Assembly: GCF_900100275.1 (NCBI RefSeq)
Contig: NZ_FNET01000007.1
Span: 186,001 to 250,000 of the forward strand
Direction: 5' to 3'
DNA: 64,000 nt
Source of the DNA: Lentzea albidocapillata subsp. violacea
GTDB taxonomy: Bacteria; Actinomycetota; Actinomycetes; Mycobacteriales; Pseudonocardiaceae
The notes beneath the pieces are model-generated. The model was not told the DNA's origin. It saw only the letters and a list, made by a program, of their open reading frames with translations, and searched no databases. Below are positions 34,300-42,763 of this stretch, in pieces. The position numbers and the translations under genes are program-made. The first letter of the stretch is position 1. Every line of letters starts with the position of its first letter.

Positions 34300-35223
34300 T
34301 CACGTTGCCTTTTTGTCAGTCAGGTCGAATCTGACTTGGATTGCCGTGCCCGACGGCGTCGTTTGGGTGCGGACGAGATCCGCCAAACGGTTGACGAGCA
34401 ACAGACCGCGACCGCCCGGCTCGTTTGCGTGAACAGGGGTCCGGCCAGCCAGAACATCCGTGATGTGCCCGTTGTCGTTGACTTGGCAAACAATACTTTT
34501 GCTTTCCGCCCAGACGCGGACCGTGCTCTCGCCGCCTCCGTGCCGCACGCTGTTCGTGGCGAGCTCGGTCACCGCGAGCGTGAAGTCGTCGACCCGATCA
34601 TGAGCCAGCCCCAGCTTGACGGCCTGCTCACGGGCGAACGCCCGTACCGCCGCCATCGCCCCGGCACCGACGGACGTGCTCGCCGCGTCGGACGGGATGG
34701 TCAGCGGTAGTGAGTGGGCGGCGACGACCACCCGCGCGGGGTGGAAGTGGTCGCTGGGGCGGTGGCCGCTCGCGTCGATCACGACCGGGTGCGTCTTCTC
34801 GGCGTCGGCCAGGATGTCATGGGTGAGGGTGGTGGTGCTGTAGGGGCACAGGATGCTCAGGTCACGTCCGCTGAACGCGTAGTTGACCAGCGCCTCGTGC
34901 AGCGTGCACGCCGGGTACTCGACGTCGGTGCGCAGGTCCCACACCGGCTCGCTGATGATGCGGACGGCCCCGCGGTGCCGGTCGGCGAACGCGCGGAGCT
35001 CGGGGATGATCCGGCCGGGGTTGCGGCCGGTGTCCGTCATGTCGAGGAACGTGACCAGGTGGGCGAAGCCGCTGAGCGCTTCCTTGAGCAGCTGGAGGTT
35101 CCTGCCCGGTACCGCCACCGCGACGGGTTCGGCGCTCGCGAGGCCCTCGACCACGAACGGGACGGTTCCGTCGATGTAGGACTCCTCGTCGGAGTAGAAC
35201 AGCGCCGGATGTGCGAACGTCAT
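34300..35223 (-). CDS. MEDS-domain sensor with anti-sigma-type HATPase domain
   Basis: A 307-residue signalling protein. The N-terminal 180 residues match the MEDS domain (HPALFYSDEESYIDGTVPFVVEGLA, VTFLDMTDTGRNPGRIIP, CPYSTTTL). The C-terminal part is an RsbW/SpoIIAB-like ATPase: FTLAVTELATNSVRHGGG is the N-box near 215 and GGRGLLLVNRLAD the G-box near 270. AGGTGG precedes the ATG. It probably binds a sigma or anti-sigma factor in response to a small signal; no such partner is encoded nearby. Confidence 0.87.
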   Translation of the reverse strand: MTFAHPALFYSDEESYIDGTVPFVVEGLASAEPVAVAVPGRNLQLLKEALSGFAHLVTFLDMTDTGRNPGRIIPELRAFADRHRGAVRIISEPVWDLRTDVEYPACTLHEALVNYAFSGRDLSILCPYSTTTLTHDILADAEKTHPVVIDASGHRPSDHFHPARVVVAAHSLPLTIPSDAASTSVGAGAMAAVRAFAREQAVKLGLAHDRVDDFTLAVTELATNSVRHGGGESTVRVWAESKSIVCQVNDNGHITDVLAGRTPVHANEPGGRGLLLVNRLADLVRTQTTPSGTAIQVRFDLTDKKAT

Positions 35224-35284
35224 GTGCCACCTCTCGTCAACGTCCCAGGATGCGCACCCGGCACGTTGCTCAAACCATCATTTC

Positions 35285-35315
35285 TTGACCCTCACACCGT
35301 GTCAGCCCCTACACA
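35285..35315 (+). promoter_or_regulatory. MerR-type promoter with 19-bp spacer
   Basis: TTGACC and TACACA are exactly 19 bp apart, the long spacing that MerR proteins correct by DNA distortion. The spacer holds the dyad CTCACAC-C-GTGTCAG. The transcription start would fall almost at the ATG (35325), leaving AGGAG untranscribed, which argues against it or suggests a short leader. Confidence 0.45.
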
Positions 35316-35324
35316 GGAGCAGTC

Positions 35325-36146
35325 ATGTTCACGATCGGAGACTTCGCCCATCTGGGGCGTGTGTCGGTGCGGATGCTGCGCCATTACGACGCCGTCGGCC
35401 TGCTCCCGCCGGCGCACGTCGACCCGGCCAGCGGCTACCGCTTCTACACCGCCGCCCAGCTGCAACGACTGAACCGCGTGGTCGCGTTGAAGGACCTCGG
35501 TCTGACGCTCGACCAGGTGCGTGTGGTGCTCGACGAAAAGCTTTCCGTCGAACAGTTGCACGGCATGCTTTCGTTGCGGCGGGCCGAGCTGCGGCAGCAG
35601 ATCCTCGCGGACGAGTCGCGGCTGCGCCGGGTCGAGGCGCGTCTCCGTGCCATCGAAAGAGAAGGCGCCATGCCCACCGACGAGATCGTCGTGAAGCCCG
35701 TCCCCGCAGTCCGGATCGCCCGCCTGACCGCGACCGCCGCGTCGTACCAGTCCGAGGACATCGGCCCGGTCATCCAGCCGCTGTACCCGGAGCTCTTCGA
35801 ACGCCTGGGCCGCGCGGGGGTCGCGCCGTCCGGCCACGGCATCGCGACCTACGAGTCCGCCGAGGGCGACCAGGTGGTCGTGCGGGCCGGCGTGACCGTG
35901 GCAGTCGAACCGTCCGCCGCCTACGACTTCGAGGTCGTCGACCTGCCCGCGCTGGCCGAGGCGGCGACCATCGTGCACCGCGGCACGATGGACGGCGTCG
36001 ACACCTCGTACCAGGCCGTGGCGGCGTGGGTCGAGGCGCACGGGTACCGGCAGAACGGGTTCGCCCGGGAGGTGTACCTGAACTACGGCGAGGGTGACCC
36101 GGCGGACTGGGTGACCGAACTGCAACTGGAGATCACCAAGCCCTAG
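35325..36146 (+). CDS. MerR family regulator with GyrI-like effector domain
   Basis: A 273-residue BmrR/TipA-like regulator. The MerR HTH covers residues 1-70 (FTIGDFAHLGRVSVRMLRHYDAVGLL, YRFYTAAQL). A dimer helix runs to about 115. A GyrI-like ligand-binding domain spans about 120-273 (IVVKPVPAVRIA, VYLNYGEGDPADWVTELQL). It likely senses a cationic or hydrophobic drug-like compound. No efflux gene is adjacent, so autoregulation is the main visible clue. It ends in a 4-bp convergent overlap with the alarmone synthetase gene. Confidence 0.9.
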   Translation: MFTIGDFAHLGRVSVRMLRHYDAVGLLPPAHVDPASGYRFYTAAQLQRLNRVVALKDLGLTLDQVRVVLDEKLSVEQLHGMLSLRRAELRQQILADESRLRRVEARLRAIEREGAMPTDEIVVKPVPAVRIARLTATAASYQSEDIGPVIQPLYPELFERLGRAGVAPSGHGIATYESAEGDQVVVRAGVTVAVEPSAAYDFEVVDLPALAEAATIVHRGTMDGVDTSYQAVAAWVEAHGYRQNGFAREVYLNYGEGDPADWVTELQLEITKP

Positions 36147-36772
36147 TCCTGGTGGATGCGGCGGTGGAGGGACTCCATCCGTTCGTCCAACTGCGCCGCG
36201 ATCAGCGCGGTCGACATCAGCTCGCCCACGAAGTCCGCGGGCGGGCTGTCGTCGTACTTGTAGAACAGCTTGTGCTCCAGCGTGGCCCAGAAGTCCATGG
36301 CGATGGTCCGCAGCTGCACCTCGACCTTCACGTGCTCGACCCGGTCCGACAGGAACACCGGGATGCGCACGATCAGGTGCAGGCTGCGGTAGCCGTTCGG
36401 CTTCGGTGCGGCGATGTAGTCCTTGGTGTGCAGGATCTCCACGTCGTGCTGGCGCGCGAGCATCGCCTTGACCCGGTAGACGTCCGAGACGAACGGGCAG
36501 ATCACCCGCACGCCCGCGATGTCGTCGAGCCAGTCGCCGATGGAGTCGAGGTCGAGCGGAAAACCCTTGCGCCGCAGCTTCTCCAGGATGCCTTCCGGCT
36601 TCTTCACCCGATTGGTGATGTGCTCGATCGGGTCGTGCTGGTGGACCGAGTCGAACTCCTCGCTCAGGATGCGGAGCTTCGTCATGAGCTCCTCGATCGC
36701 GAACTTGTAGACGAGCAGCCGCCGTTCGAGGTCGCGCAGCAGGCCCAGGTCGTGGGCGAGGTCGGTCACCAC
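36143..36772 (-). CDS. Small alarmone synthetase (RelA/SpoT synthetase domain)
   Basis: A 209-residue protein with only the (p)ppGpp synthetase domain, like YjbM/YwaC (RelP/RelQ): VKKPEGILEKLRRKG, DIAGVRVICPFVSDVYRV, DYIAAPKPNGYRSLHLIV and VEVQLRTIAMDFWATLEHKL. It should transfer pyrophosphate from ATP to GDP or GTP; no hydrolase or regulatory domain is present. GTG at 36772 or 36769 is the likely start. A TACTCT hexamer just upstream could allow leaderless expression, though the gene also follows the D-cysteine desulfhydrase-like gene by 22 bp. Confidence 0.88.
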   Translation of the reverse strand: MVTDLAHDLGLLRDLERRLLVYKFAIEELMTKLRILSEEFDSVHQHDPIEHITNRVKKPEGILEKLRRKGFPLDLDSIGDWLDDIAGVRVICPFVSDVYRVKAMLARQHDVEILHTKDYIAAPKPNGYRSLHLIVRIPVFLSDRVEHVKVEVQLRTIAMDFWATLEHKLFYKYDDSPPADFVGELMSTALIAAQLDERMESLHRRIHQD

Positions 36773-36794
36773 ACCAGAGTACTGATCACGCTCG

Positions 36795-37766
36795 TCAGAA
36801 CTGCGCGACCGCCTCGGGTGCGTAGCCGTAGAAGCCGGGAAGACCACCTGTGTGGAGGAACACGACGGGCACGTCGCTGCGCGGCGCGATCTCGCGGAAC
36901 TTCACCGCGGCCTTGCCGGTGTAGACCGGGTCGAGGATCACGCCCTCGGTCTCGGCGAAGAGCTTCAGCACGTTCCACATCTCCGGTGTGGGGACGCCGT
37001 AGCCCGGCCCGATCGTGTCGTCGGTGACGGTGAGGTGGCCGAGTTCCGGGGCCGGCTCGCCGAGGAGCGCGGCGGCGTCCGTGGCAAGGGTGCGGAGTTC
37101 CTGCTCGGCGTCCGCGGCGGTGTGCGAGACGCTCGCGGCGTGGACGGTGCCGCGCCAGCCGAGCAGCTCGGTGCCGAGTGCCAGGCCGGCCGCCGTGGCG
37201 CCGCTGCCGTCCGGCACGACGATGGTGGCGTTGTCGATGCCGCGCTCGTTCAGCTGCCCGACGAGCTCGACGGCCGCCGCGACGTAACCCAGTGTCCCCA
37301 GCCCGTTCGAGCCGCCCACGGGCAGCGTGACGGCCTTGTCGTGGTTGACCTTCTCGTAGGCCAGCACGGTCTCGTCGGCGTCCGCGCAGACGTGCACGTT
37401 CGCCCCGAACATGTGGTCCAGCACGACGTTGCCGGACCGCTCGTACGCGGCGCCCGTCATCGGCACCTTGGCCGTCAGCACGAGCTCGCAGCGCAGCCCG
37501 AGCTTCGCGCACGCCGCCGCGGTCTGGCGGCCGTGGTTGGTCTGCAGCGCGCCGAACGTGATGATCGTGTCCGCGCCCTGCTCGATCGCCTGGCCGAGCA
37601 GGAACTCGAGCTTGCGCAGCTTGTTGCCGCCCGCGCCGAGGCCGTTGACGTCGTCGCGCTTGATCAGGACCGGCGGGGCGCCGAGCGTGGCCGCGAGCCT
37701 CGGGGCGTCCTCCAGCGGGGTCGGCCAGGTGCCCAGGGAGACTCGGGGGAACGCGCTCAGGTCCAT
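36795..37766 (-). CDS. D-cysteine desulfhydrase / ACC deaminase family PLP enzyme
   Basis: A 323-residue fold-type II PLP enzyme. The PLP lysine is in GAGGNKLRKLEFLLG near residue 50, then ITFGALQTNHGRQTA, PVGGSNGLGTLGY near 150 (phosphate loop region) and VFLHTGGLPGFYGY near the end. These match the D-cysteine desulfhydrase group; ACC deaminase activity cannot be excluded. It may degrade D-cysteine to pyruvate, sulfide and ammonia. It sits between NUDIX and alarmone synthetase genes on one transcript. Confidence 0.87.
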   Translation of the reverse strand: MDLSAFPRVSLGTWPTPLEDAPRLAATLGAPPVLIKRDDVNGLGAGGNKLRKLEFLLGQAIEQGADTIITFGALQTNHGRQTAAACAKLGLRCELVLTAKVPMTGAAYERSGNVVLDHMFGANVHVCADADETVLAYEKVNHDKAVTLPVGGSNGLGTLGYVAAAVELVGQLNERGIDNATIVVPDGSGATAAGLALGTELLGWRGTVHAASVSHTAADAEQELRTLATDAAALLGEPAPELGHLTVTDDTIGPGYGVPTPEMWNVLKLFAETEGVILDPVYTGKAAVKFREIAPRSDVPVVFLHTGGLPGFYGYAPEAVAQF

Positions 37767-37795
37767 GGGCCGAGTTTAGGGCGAGACGATCCGCG

Positions 37796-38326
37796 TCAGA
37801 CCTCCCTGCCGAACTCCGCGTACCGCGTGGAACCGCTCTCAAGGGCTGCCACGGCGAGCGTGAGGCGCCGGTGCAGTGACGGGTAGATGCGCGGCTTCGC
37901 CTCGTCCAGCGTCAGGTACAGCACGCCTTCCAGTTCGGGATCACACGCCACGGCACCGTCCACGACGCCACCGTCGAACACGAACTGGTGGCAGTCGCTC
38001 CAGACCCCGTTGCGCGGCGTCCAGTCCACCACCAGCAGCGGCCCCAGAGCCACCGAGAGACCGAGTTCCTCGTGGATCTCCCGCAGTGCCGCGGCCTTCG
38101 GGGACTCGTCGGCCTCGGTCATGCCGCCGGGGATGTCCAGCACCGCCTTGTACGTCGGCACGACGAACAGCACGCGTCCGGTGGAATCACGGATCAACGC
38201 GCCGCCCGCGCACGTCTTGGCGGGCCGCCGGGACGCCACTCCGGGCACGTACTCCAGTTCGGCCGGACCCTCGTCGAGAACGTCGGCGGCGAATGATGCG
38301 GGGTCCCCCGCGTGCAGTGCGGACAC
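37796..38326 (-). CDS. NUDIX hydrolase
   Basis: A 176-residue hydrolase. The full Nudix box GGMTEADESPKAAALREIHEELGL (split here as GGMTEADE and REIHEELGL) lies near residue 70. A short N-terminal helical extension precedes the fold. The GTG at 38326 is the best start by homology-like content but has no strong ribosome site; the open frame reaches 38422. The substrate is unknown; an ADP-ribose or nucleotide derivative is usual. It leads the minus-strand operon with the PLP and alarmone genes. Confidence 0.82.
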   Translation of the reverse strand: MSALHAGDPASFAADVLDEGPAELEYVPGVASRRPAKTCAGGALIRDSTGRVLFVVPTYKAVLDIPGGMTEADESPKAAALREIHEELGLSVALGPLLVVDWTPRNGVWSDCHQFVFDGGVVDGAVACDPELEGVLYLTLDEAKPRIYPSLHRRLTLAVAALESGSTRYAEFGREV

Positions 38327-38503
38327 GAGCCGATGATCACACCACAGAGTGAATAGTGCACGCCTTGTGCGCCGGTTTCGCGCTGGTGAACGGACGTCCG
38401 GAAGATGACGGTCCGCAACCAAACGATCGGGGAGTACGCTTAGCCCTGTAACTCCGTGCGATCAATCGCCGATGTCCAGGCAACATCGGTGGAGGTGACG
38501 CCA

Positions 38504-38854
38504 ATGGGGGCAACCGGTGCCGCCAAGCGCAGACACGACGGTGGATCGGCCCCGTGGTCGGTGGTCGGACTGACTGTCGTGTTCGTCGTGGTGGCCCAGG
38601 TCCAGTTCGCCATCGCGATCGCGGAATCGGTCTGGTGGCCGGCCGTGGTCGGGGTGTTGCTGCTGGCAGCGGCGGTCGCGTTCGTCAAGACGGCGCGCAG
38701 GCTGCGTTGGGAAGACAGCGACTCGTACGAGGCACCGCCCGAGGTGGCCATGCCGCTTCCGGCAGAGCACTACGAGAGCCAGGTCGACGCCGACGGAAGC
38801 CTGGCACGCGCGGTCGGCGACGTCGTCCACGCGTCACGGCGCTGGCGGGCCTGA
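38504..38854 (+). CDS. Small two-helix membrane protein, unknown
   Basis: A 116-residue protein I do not recognise. A basic N-terminus (GAAKRRHDGG) leads into two membrane helices at about residues 18-40 and 45-62 and then an acidic cytosolic tail. GGAGGTGA is placed 6 bases ahead of the ATG at 38504, a near-perfect ribosome site that decides the start against the earlier ATG at 38456. A TACGCT hexamer near 38436 may be its -10 element. Confidence 0.7.
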   Translation: MGATGAAKRRHDGGSAPWSVVGLTVVFVVVAQVQFAIAIAESVWWPAVVGVLLLAAAVAFVKTARRLRWEDSDSYEAPPEVAMPLPAEHYESQVDADGSLARAVGDVVHASRRWRA

Positions 38855-38867
38855 CCGCCTCATAGCG

Positions 38868-38894
38868 GAGGCCGGGTCACGAGGTGGCCCGGTC
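38868..38894. terminator. Imperfect hairpin after the small membrane protein gene
   Basis: GGCCGGGTCAC and GTGGCCCGGTC pair with one wobble around a GAG loop, 14 bp after the stop at 38854. Confidence 0.4.
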
Positions 38895-38935
38895 ATGTCG
38901 CCGTGCTCAGGGGTCCGTACCCGCAGAATGGGGCC

Positions 38936-39937
38936 ATGCCGACGTCTGCCGAGTGGCTCGAAGTGCGCGCTCACCTGCTCGAACACCGTCACGCGCTGGC
39001 GCTCGCGGCCGCCTCCGAGTACCCGGACGTGCCCAGGGTCGCCGGCACACCACTGCTCACGTCGCCGGACTGGATGCCTGCCGGTCCGATTCCGCTGGCC
39101 GATCTCTCGCTGGAGCTGAAGGCCTCCGCCGCGCTGCCCGACGTGCCGGTCCCGGCGCTGCCCGACGGGTTCGGCAGCTACTCGGAGACGATGGCGGTGC
39201 TCGCCGCGCCGGCCGTGTTCCAGAACCGCGGTACCTACCGGCTGCTCGGCTTCACCGGGCGGCACCTGACGTTCGGGCTCGGCAGCTACTTCGACGGCAT
39301 CAACGTGGGCGAGGCCTGCGCGCACGAGTACGCGGCGCAGGTCGGCGGGCTGCCGTTGCGATCGGCGGTCGGTGATCCGTGCGATCCCCGGCGACGGCCC
39401 GTCAACGTCGCCATCAGCACGCTCACCCTGCGGCACGACGAGGTCTCCGGGGAGGCGACGTTCTTCCTGCACTGGCGGGACCCGAAGCGCGTCGGGCACG
39501 CGGGCGGCATGTTCCAGGTGCTGCCGGTCGGGGTGTTCCAGGGTTCGTCGGAGGCCGACTTCTCGTTGTGGCACTGCATGATCCGCGAGTTCGCCGAGGA
39601 GATGCTCGGTGCGGAGGAGATCCACGACGCCGACTACGCGGCCTGGCCGTTCGCGCGGCGGCTCACGGAGGCGGCCCGCGTGTTCTACCTCGGCATGGGC
39701 GTGGACCCGCTGACGTTCGCCACCGACATGCTGACCGTGGCGGTGATCGAGGCTTCGCGGTTCGACGAGCTGTTCGGCGATCTGGTGTCGCACAACGAAG
39801 AGGGCCAAGTGCTGCGCGGACTTCCGTTCACCGCTTCGAACGTCGAGCGGTTCGTGCATCACGAACCGACGCAGGCCGCCGGTGCCGCGCTGCTGTCGCT
39901 GGCCTGGCAGCACCGGGCGGAGCTGCTCAAGGCCTGA
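38936..39937 (+). CDS. Unknown actinobacterial protein with Nudix-like REFAEE motif
   Basis: A 333-residue protein. I cannot name its function. Visible features are an N-terminal helix (EWLEVRAHLLEHRHALALAAA), a GTYRLLGFTGRHLTFGLGSYFDGINVGEACAHE segment (given here only as a landmark near 95-125), and WHCMIREFAEEMLG near residue 215, which resembles the REUxEE part of a Nudix box with one residue too many. Similar domains occur in proteins annotated as Streptomyces regulators, but no DNA-binding motif is seen. The stop overlaps the siderophore synthetase end by 11 bp. Confidence 0.65.
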   Translation: MPTSAEWLEVRAHLLEHRHALALAAASEYPDVPRVAGTPLLTSPDWMPAGPIPLADLSLELKASAALPDVPVPALPDGFGSYSETMAVLAAPAVFQNRGTYRLLGFTGRHLTFGLGSYFDGINVGEACAHEYAAQVGGLPLRSAVGDPCDPRRRPVNVAISTLTLRHDEVSGEATFFLHWRDPKRVGHAGGMFQVLPVGVFQGSSEADFSLWHCMIREFAEEMLGAEEIHDADYAAWPFARRLTEAARVFYLGMGVDPLTFATDMLTVAVIEASRFDELFGDLVSHNEEGQVLRGLPFTASNVERFVHHEPTQAAGAALLSLAWQHRAELLKA

Positions 39938-41270
39938 ACGGGTTCGGCAGGTACGCCCACTTCGCCGTGCGCGGGTCGAGCCGCATCAGCGTGAGTGGCT
40001 TGGTGGGCAACGGATCGTGCAGCAGCGCCTGCCGGTCCGGGGTGTCCGGAACCGTGCGCGCCACCACGGCCCACAGGTCGGCGTCCGGGGCGTCGAGCGC
40101 GTCGACCAGCCCGGTCAGCGCGGTCGCGAAGAACGTCGCGAAGGTCTTGGCGCGCAAGGCCTCCGGGCTCGCGTGCAGGCGTTCGGGCAGGCCGGCGCGC
40201 GGGCTGACACGGATGTCGGCGAGGTCGCGGTAGATCACCCGGCTCGGCCTGCCGCCGACCAGGCCGACCAGCAGGTTCTGTTCGTGCGCCTCCAGGGCGA
40301 CCCCGCGCGCGAGCAGCGTCATCAGCGGCGGCACGGTCAGTTCGGCGAACTCCGCGAGCCAGCCGATCGGGTCGGCGATCGGCACGCCCCTCAGCGCGGC
40401 CAGGGGCAGCAGCGTCTCGCCCTCGCGTGGCACGGGTTTGTCGCGCAGGATCACGCCGAGCCTCCGGTCGGGTTCGCCGTCGGTGAGCACGGCGGCCGAT
40501 GCCCGGTTGTGCTGCAGTTCGATGCCCTCGACGGCCACGTCCAGGAAGTCGGAGACCGTCGTCGCGGTGGCGATCGAACTACCGGAGATGTCCCGCACGG
40601 CCGAGGTGATCTGGGCGCTCAGCGTCGTTTTGACGTGCCAGGCGCCGGCCGAGAGCGTGCGCAGCGCCATCAGCGGACTCGCGTCGAGGGTGCCGGCGGT
40701 GGTCACGCCCAGCCGGTCCGCCTGCCAGGGGTGCACCGGGAGCAGGATCCGCTCGCCGTCGCGCAGCTCGTCCGGCCAGTCGCCGAACACCACGTGCCGT
40801 GCCGCGGGGTGCAGCCGCAGCGGCACGACCGGGCGGTGCTCGGGGCCGTACTCGAGGTGGTCGGCGGCGGTGAACCCGGTGCGGTTGCGGCAGCACGGGT
40901 GCAGCGGATGGCCGTCGACCACGCTCTGCTCGTGCTCCTCCAGCGACCTGTCCAGGAATGGCGTCGTGAGCGGGCTCGTTGTGCGGGACAGGGCCAGCCC
41001 GGCCACGCTGTGCGCGACCTCGGCGATCAGGTCCTCCGAGTGGGGCCAGCGCAGTGCGGTGAGGAGGTCGACCGGGTGGGAGTGGTCGGCCGGATCGACG
41101 CTGACCGGCGGCAACGGCTCGATCGCGAAGGCCCGGCGCAGGCGCGCGAGGATCGCCGCACGGGCTCCGGGCAGCGCCGCGACGAACCTTTCGGCGCGAC
41201 TTTCGTCCAGCGCGGCGGCGAACTCGGACTCGACAGGTGTTTGCGTCAGAATGATCTGATCCTGACACAT
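39927..41270 (-). CDS. IucA/IucC-family NIS siderophore synthetase (1)
   Basis: A 447-residue NRPS-independent siderophore synthetase that would join a carboxylate to an amine or alcohol using ATP. Motifs are VVDGHPLHPCCRNRTGF near residue 115, LLPVHPWQADRL near 170, HVKTTLSAQITSAVRDIS near 205, and in the FhuF-like half LEAHEQNLLVG and RVIYRDLADIR. It is shorter than the usual 570-620 residues of IucA/IucC. The ATG at 41270 lacks a ribosome site, and a 22-bp near-palindrome lies over codons 2-9, so the start is uncertain. Confidence 0.85.
   Translation of the reverse strand: MCQDQIILTQTPVESEFAAALDESRAERFVAALPGARAAILARLRRAFAIEPLPPVSVDPADHSHPVDLLTALRWPHSEDLIAEVAHSVAGLALSRTTSPLTTPFLDRSLEEHEQSVVDGHPLHPCCRNRTGFTAADHLEYGPEHRPVVPLRLHPAARHVVFGDWPDELRDGERILLPVHPWQADRLGVTTAGTLDASPLMALRTLSAGAWHVKTTLSAQITSAVRDISGSSIATATTVSDFLDVAVEGIELQHNRASAAVLTDGEPDRRLGVILRDKPVPREGETLLPLAALRGVPIADPIGWLAEFAELTVPPLMTLLARGVALEAHEQNLLVGLVGGRPSRVIYRDLADIRVSPRAGLPERLHASPEALRAKTFATFFATALTGLVDALDAPDADLWAVVARTVPDTPDRQALLHDPLPTKPLTLMRLDPRTAKWAYLPNPFRP
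41245..41266. promoter_or_regulatory. 22-bp near-palindrome between divergent siderophore genes
   Basis: Left half GTCAGAATGA and right half TCATCCTGAC-like (TGATCCTGAC on this strand) form a dyad with 8 of 10 positions matched around a TC centre. It lies at the divergent start region of the two NIS synthetases. It does not match the IdeR/DmdR iron box (TTAGGTTAGGCTAACC type). Confidence 0.45.
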
Positions 41271-41292
41271 CGCCGGAGAGAAGCGGACACCG

Positions 41293-42732
41293 GTGGAATC
41301 GATCACTGCCCCCGACGGCATCACGACGACGGCCCTGCTGAACTGCCTGCGCCGGGAGGTGGGGGAGTGGGCGGACGGCATGCTCCGGCTGCCCCGCACC
41401 GGCACGCTGCTGCGCGTGCGGGAGGGGCGCTGGCTGTCGGACCCCGAGGTGTTCACCGGTTCGTGGCAGCCGTTGTCGTGGCACGAACTCGCCGTGCTCG
41501 TCACCAAGGAGCTCGGTGACCCGCCGGTCGGCTTCCTGGACGAGGTCGCGGGGTCGCGGTCGGCCATCGCCGCCGTGCTCGACGCCCGCACCGCTCCGCC
41601 CGCCGATCTCTACCGGCGCTCCGAGCAGGCGCTGGTCGCCGGCCACCGCTACCACCCCGCGCCGAAGGGCCGCGGCGGCGTGCCCGCGCCGGAGTGGCTG
41701 CCGTACGCGCCCGAAGTGTACGCGAGTTTTTCGTTGGCACAGCTGGAAGGCTCGTTCGTCGACGACGGCGAGGTGCCGTTGCCCGCCGGGGTCCTCCCCG
41801 CGCATCCGTGGCAGCTGACGTTACTGGGGCTCGAAGGACCGGTGTCCGGGCCCGAGGTGTGGCCGACGTCCTCGGTGCGTACCGTCTACGACCCGGCGGC
41901 AGACCTGTTCTACAAGTTCAGCCTCGACGTGCGGATCACCAACGACGTGCGCCGGTTGTGGGCGCACGACCTGCGGTGGATCCCGCCGCTCGCGCGCCTG
42001 CTGAGACCGGTGTTCGCGGACATCGCCTCGGTCTACCCCGGCGCGGCGTTCCTGATCGACCGCGGCTACCGGACGTCGCCGGATGCCTTCGAAGGGCTGG
42101 CGGTCGTGGTGCGTGACGGTATCCGGCAGCACGCGCTTCCCGGCGTGACCCCGTTGCTGGCAGCAGGGATCAGCGAGGGCTTCGAGGGAAACCCGTTGGA
42201 CGGCTTGGATTCCGGTGGTGCGCTGCGCTGGTTCCGGCAGTACGTCTCGGTCGTCGTTCCTCCGGTGCTGCACGCGTTCTTCGCGCACGGCGTCGTGATG
42301 GAGTGCCACCTGCAGAACGTCGTGGTGGGCGTCGACGCCGAGGGCATGCCGGTCCAGGCGATCTACCGCGATCCCGAAGGCATGCGGCTGCTGCCCCGTC
42401 ACACCGAGCTGCTGTCCTCAATGGACGGTCCGGACGGTTCGCGGGGAGTGTCCGAGGCGAAGGGATGGGAGCGGCTGCAGTACTGCCTCGTCGTCAACCA
42501 CCTGGTCGAGATCGCGGGTGCCGTGCTGGACCGGCACCCCGGCCTGGACGTGTGGGCGCAGGCACGGTCCGTGTTCGTCGCCTATGCGCGAGACCACGGA
42601 TGTGACCAGGTCATGTCGTTGCTGGACAACCGGTTCGTGCCCGCGAAGGCGAACCTGCTGTTGCGCTGGACGCGTGCGGAGGGCGCGGCGAGCCGGTACG
42701 TCGACTGCCCGAACCCGCTGTACCGGAATTAG
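41293..42732 (+). CDS. IucA/IucC-family NIS siderophore synthetase (2)
   Basis: A 479-residue second synthetase, divergent from the first with 22 bp between starts. Motifs are VAGHRYHPAPKGRGGV near residue 120, LPAHPWQLTLLGLEG near 165, YKFSLDVRITNDVRRL near 205 and MECHLQNVVVGVDAEG in the FhuF-like half, followed by VQAIYRDPEGMRLL. It probably acts with the first synthetase on two ends of one citrate- or succinate-type scaffold. No transporter, monooxygenase or decarboxylase gene for a siderophore adjoins it. GTG start with GGAGAG 13 bases upstream. Confidence 0.87.
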   Translation: MESITAPDGITTTALLNCLRREVGEWADGMLRLPRTGTLLRVREGRWLSDPEVFTGSWQPLSWHELAVLVTKELGDPPVGFLDEVAGSRSAIAAVLDARTAPPADLYRRSEQALVAGHRYHPAPKGRGGVPAPEWLPYAPEVYASFSLAQLEGSFVDDGEVPLPAGVLPAHPWQLTLLGLEGPVSGPEVWPTSSVRTVYDPAADLFYKFSLDVRITNDVRRLWAHDLRWIPPLARLLRPVFADIASVYPGAAFLIDRGYRTSPDAFEGLAVVVRDGIRQHALPGVTPLLAAGISEGFEGNPLDGLDSGGALRWFRQYVSVVVPPVLHAFFAHGVVMECHLQNVVVGVDAEGMPVQAIYRDPEGMRLLPRHTELLSSMDGPDGSRGVSEAKGWERLQYCLVVNHLVEIAGAVLDRHPGLDVWAQARSVFVAYARDHGCDQVMSLLDNRFVPAKANLLLRWTRAEGAASRYVDCPNPLYRN

Positions 42733-42763
42733 CTCACACGGCAACCTGGACGCCCGCTGCCGC

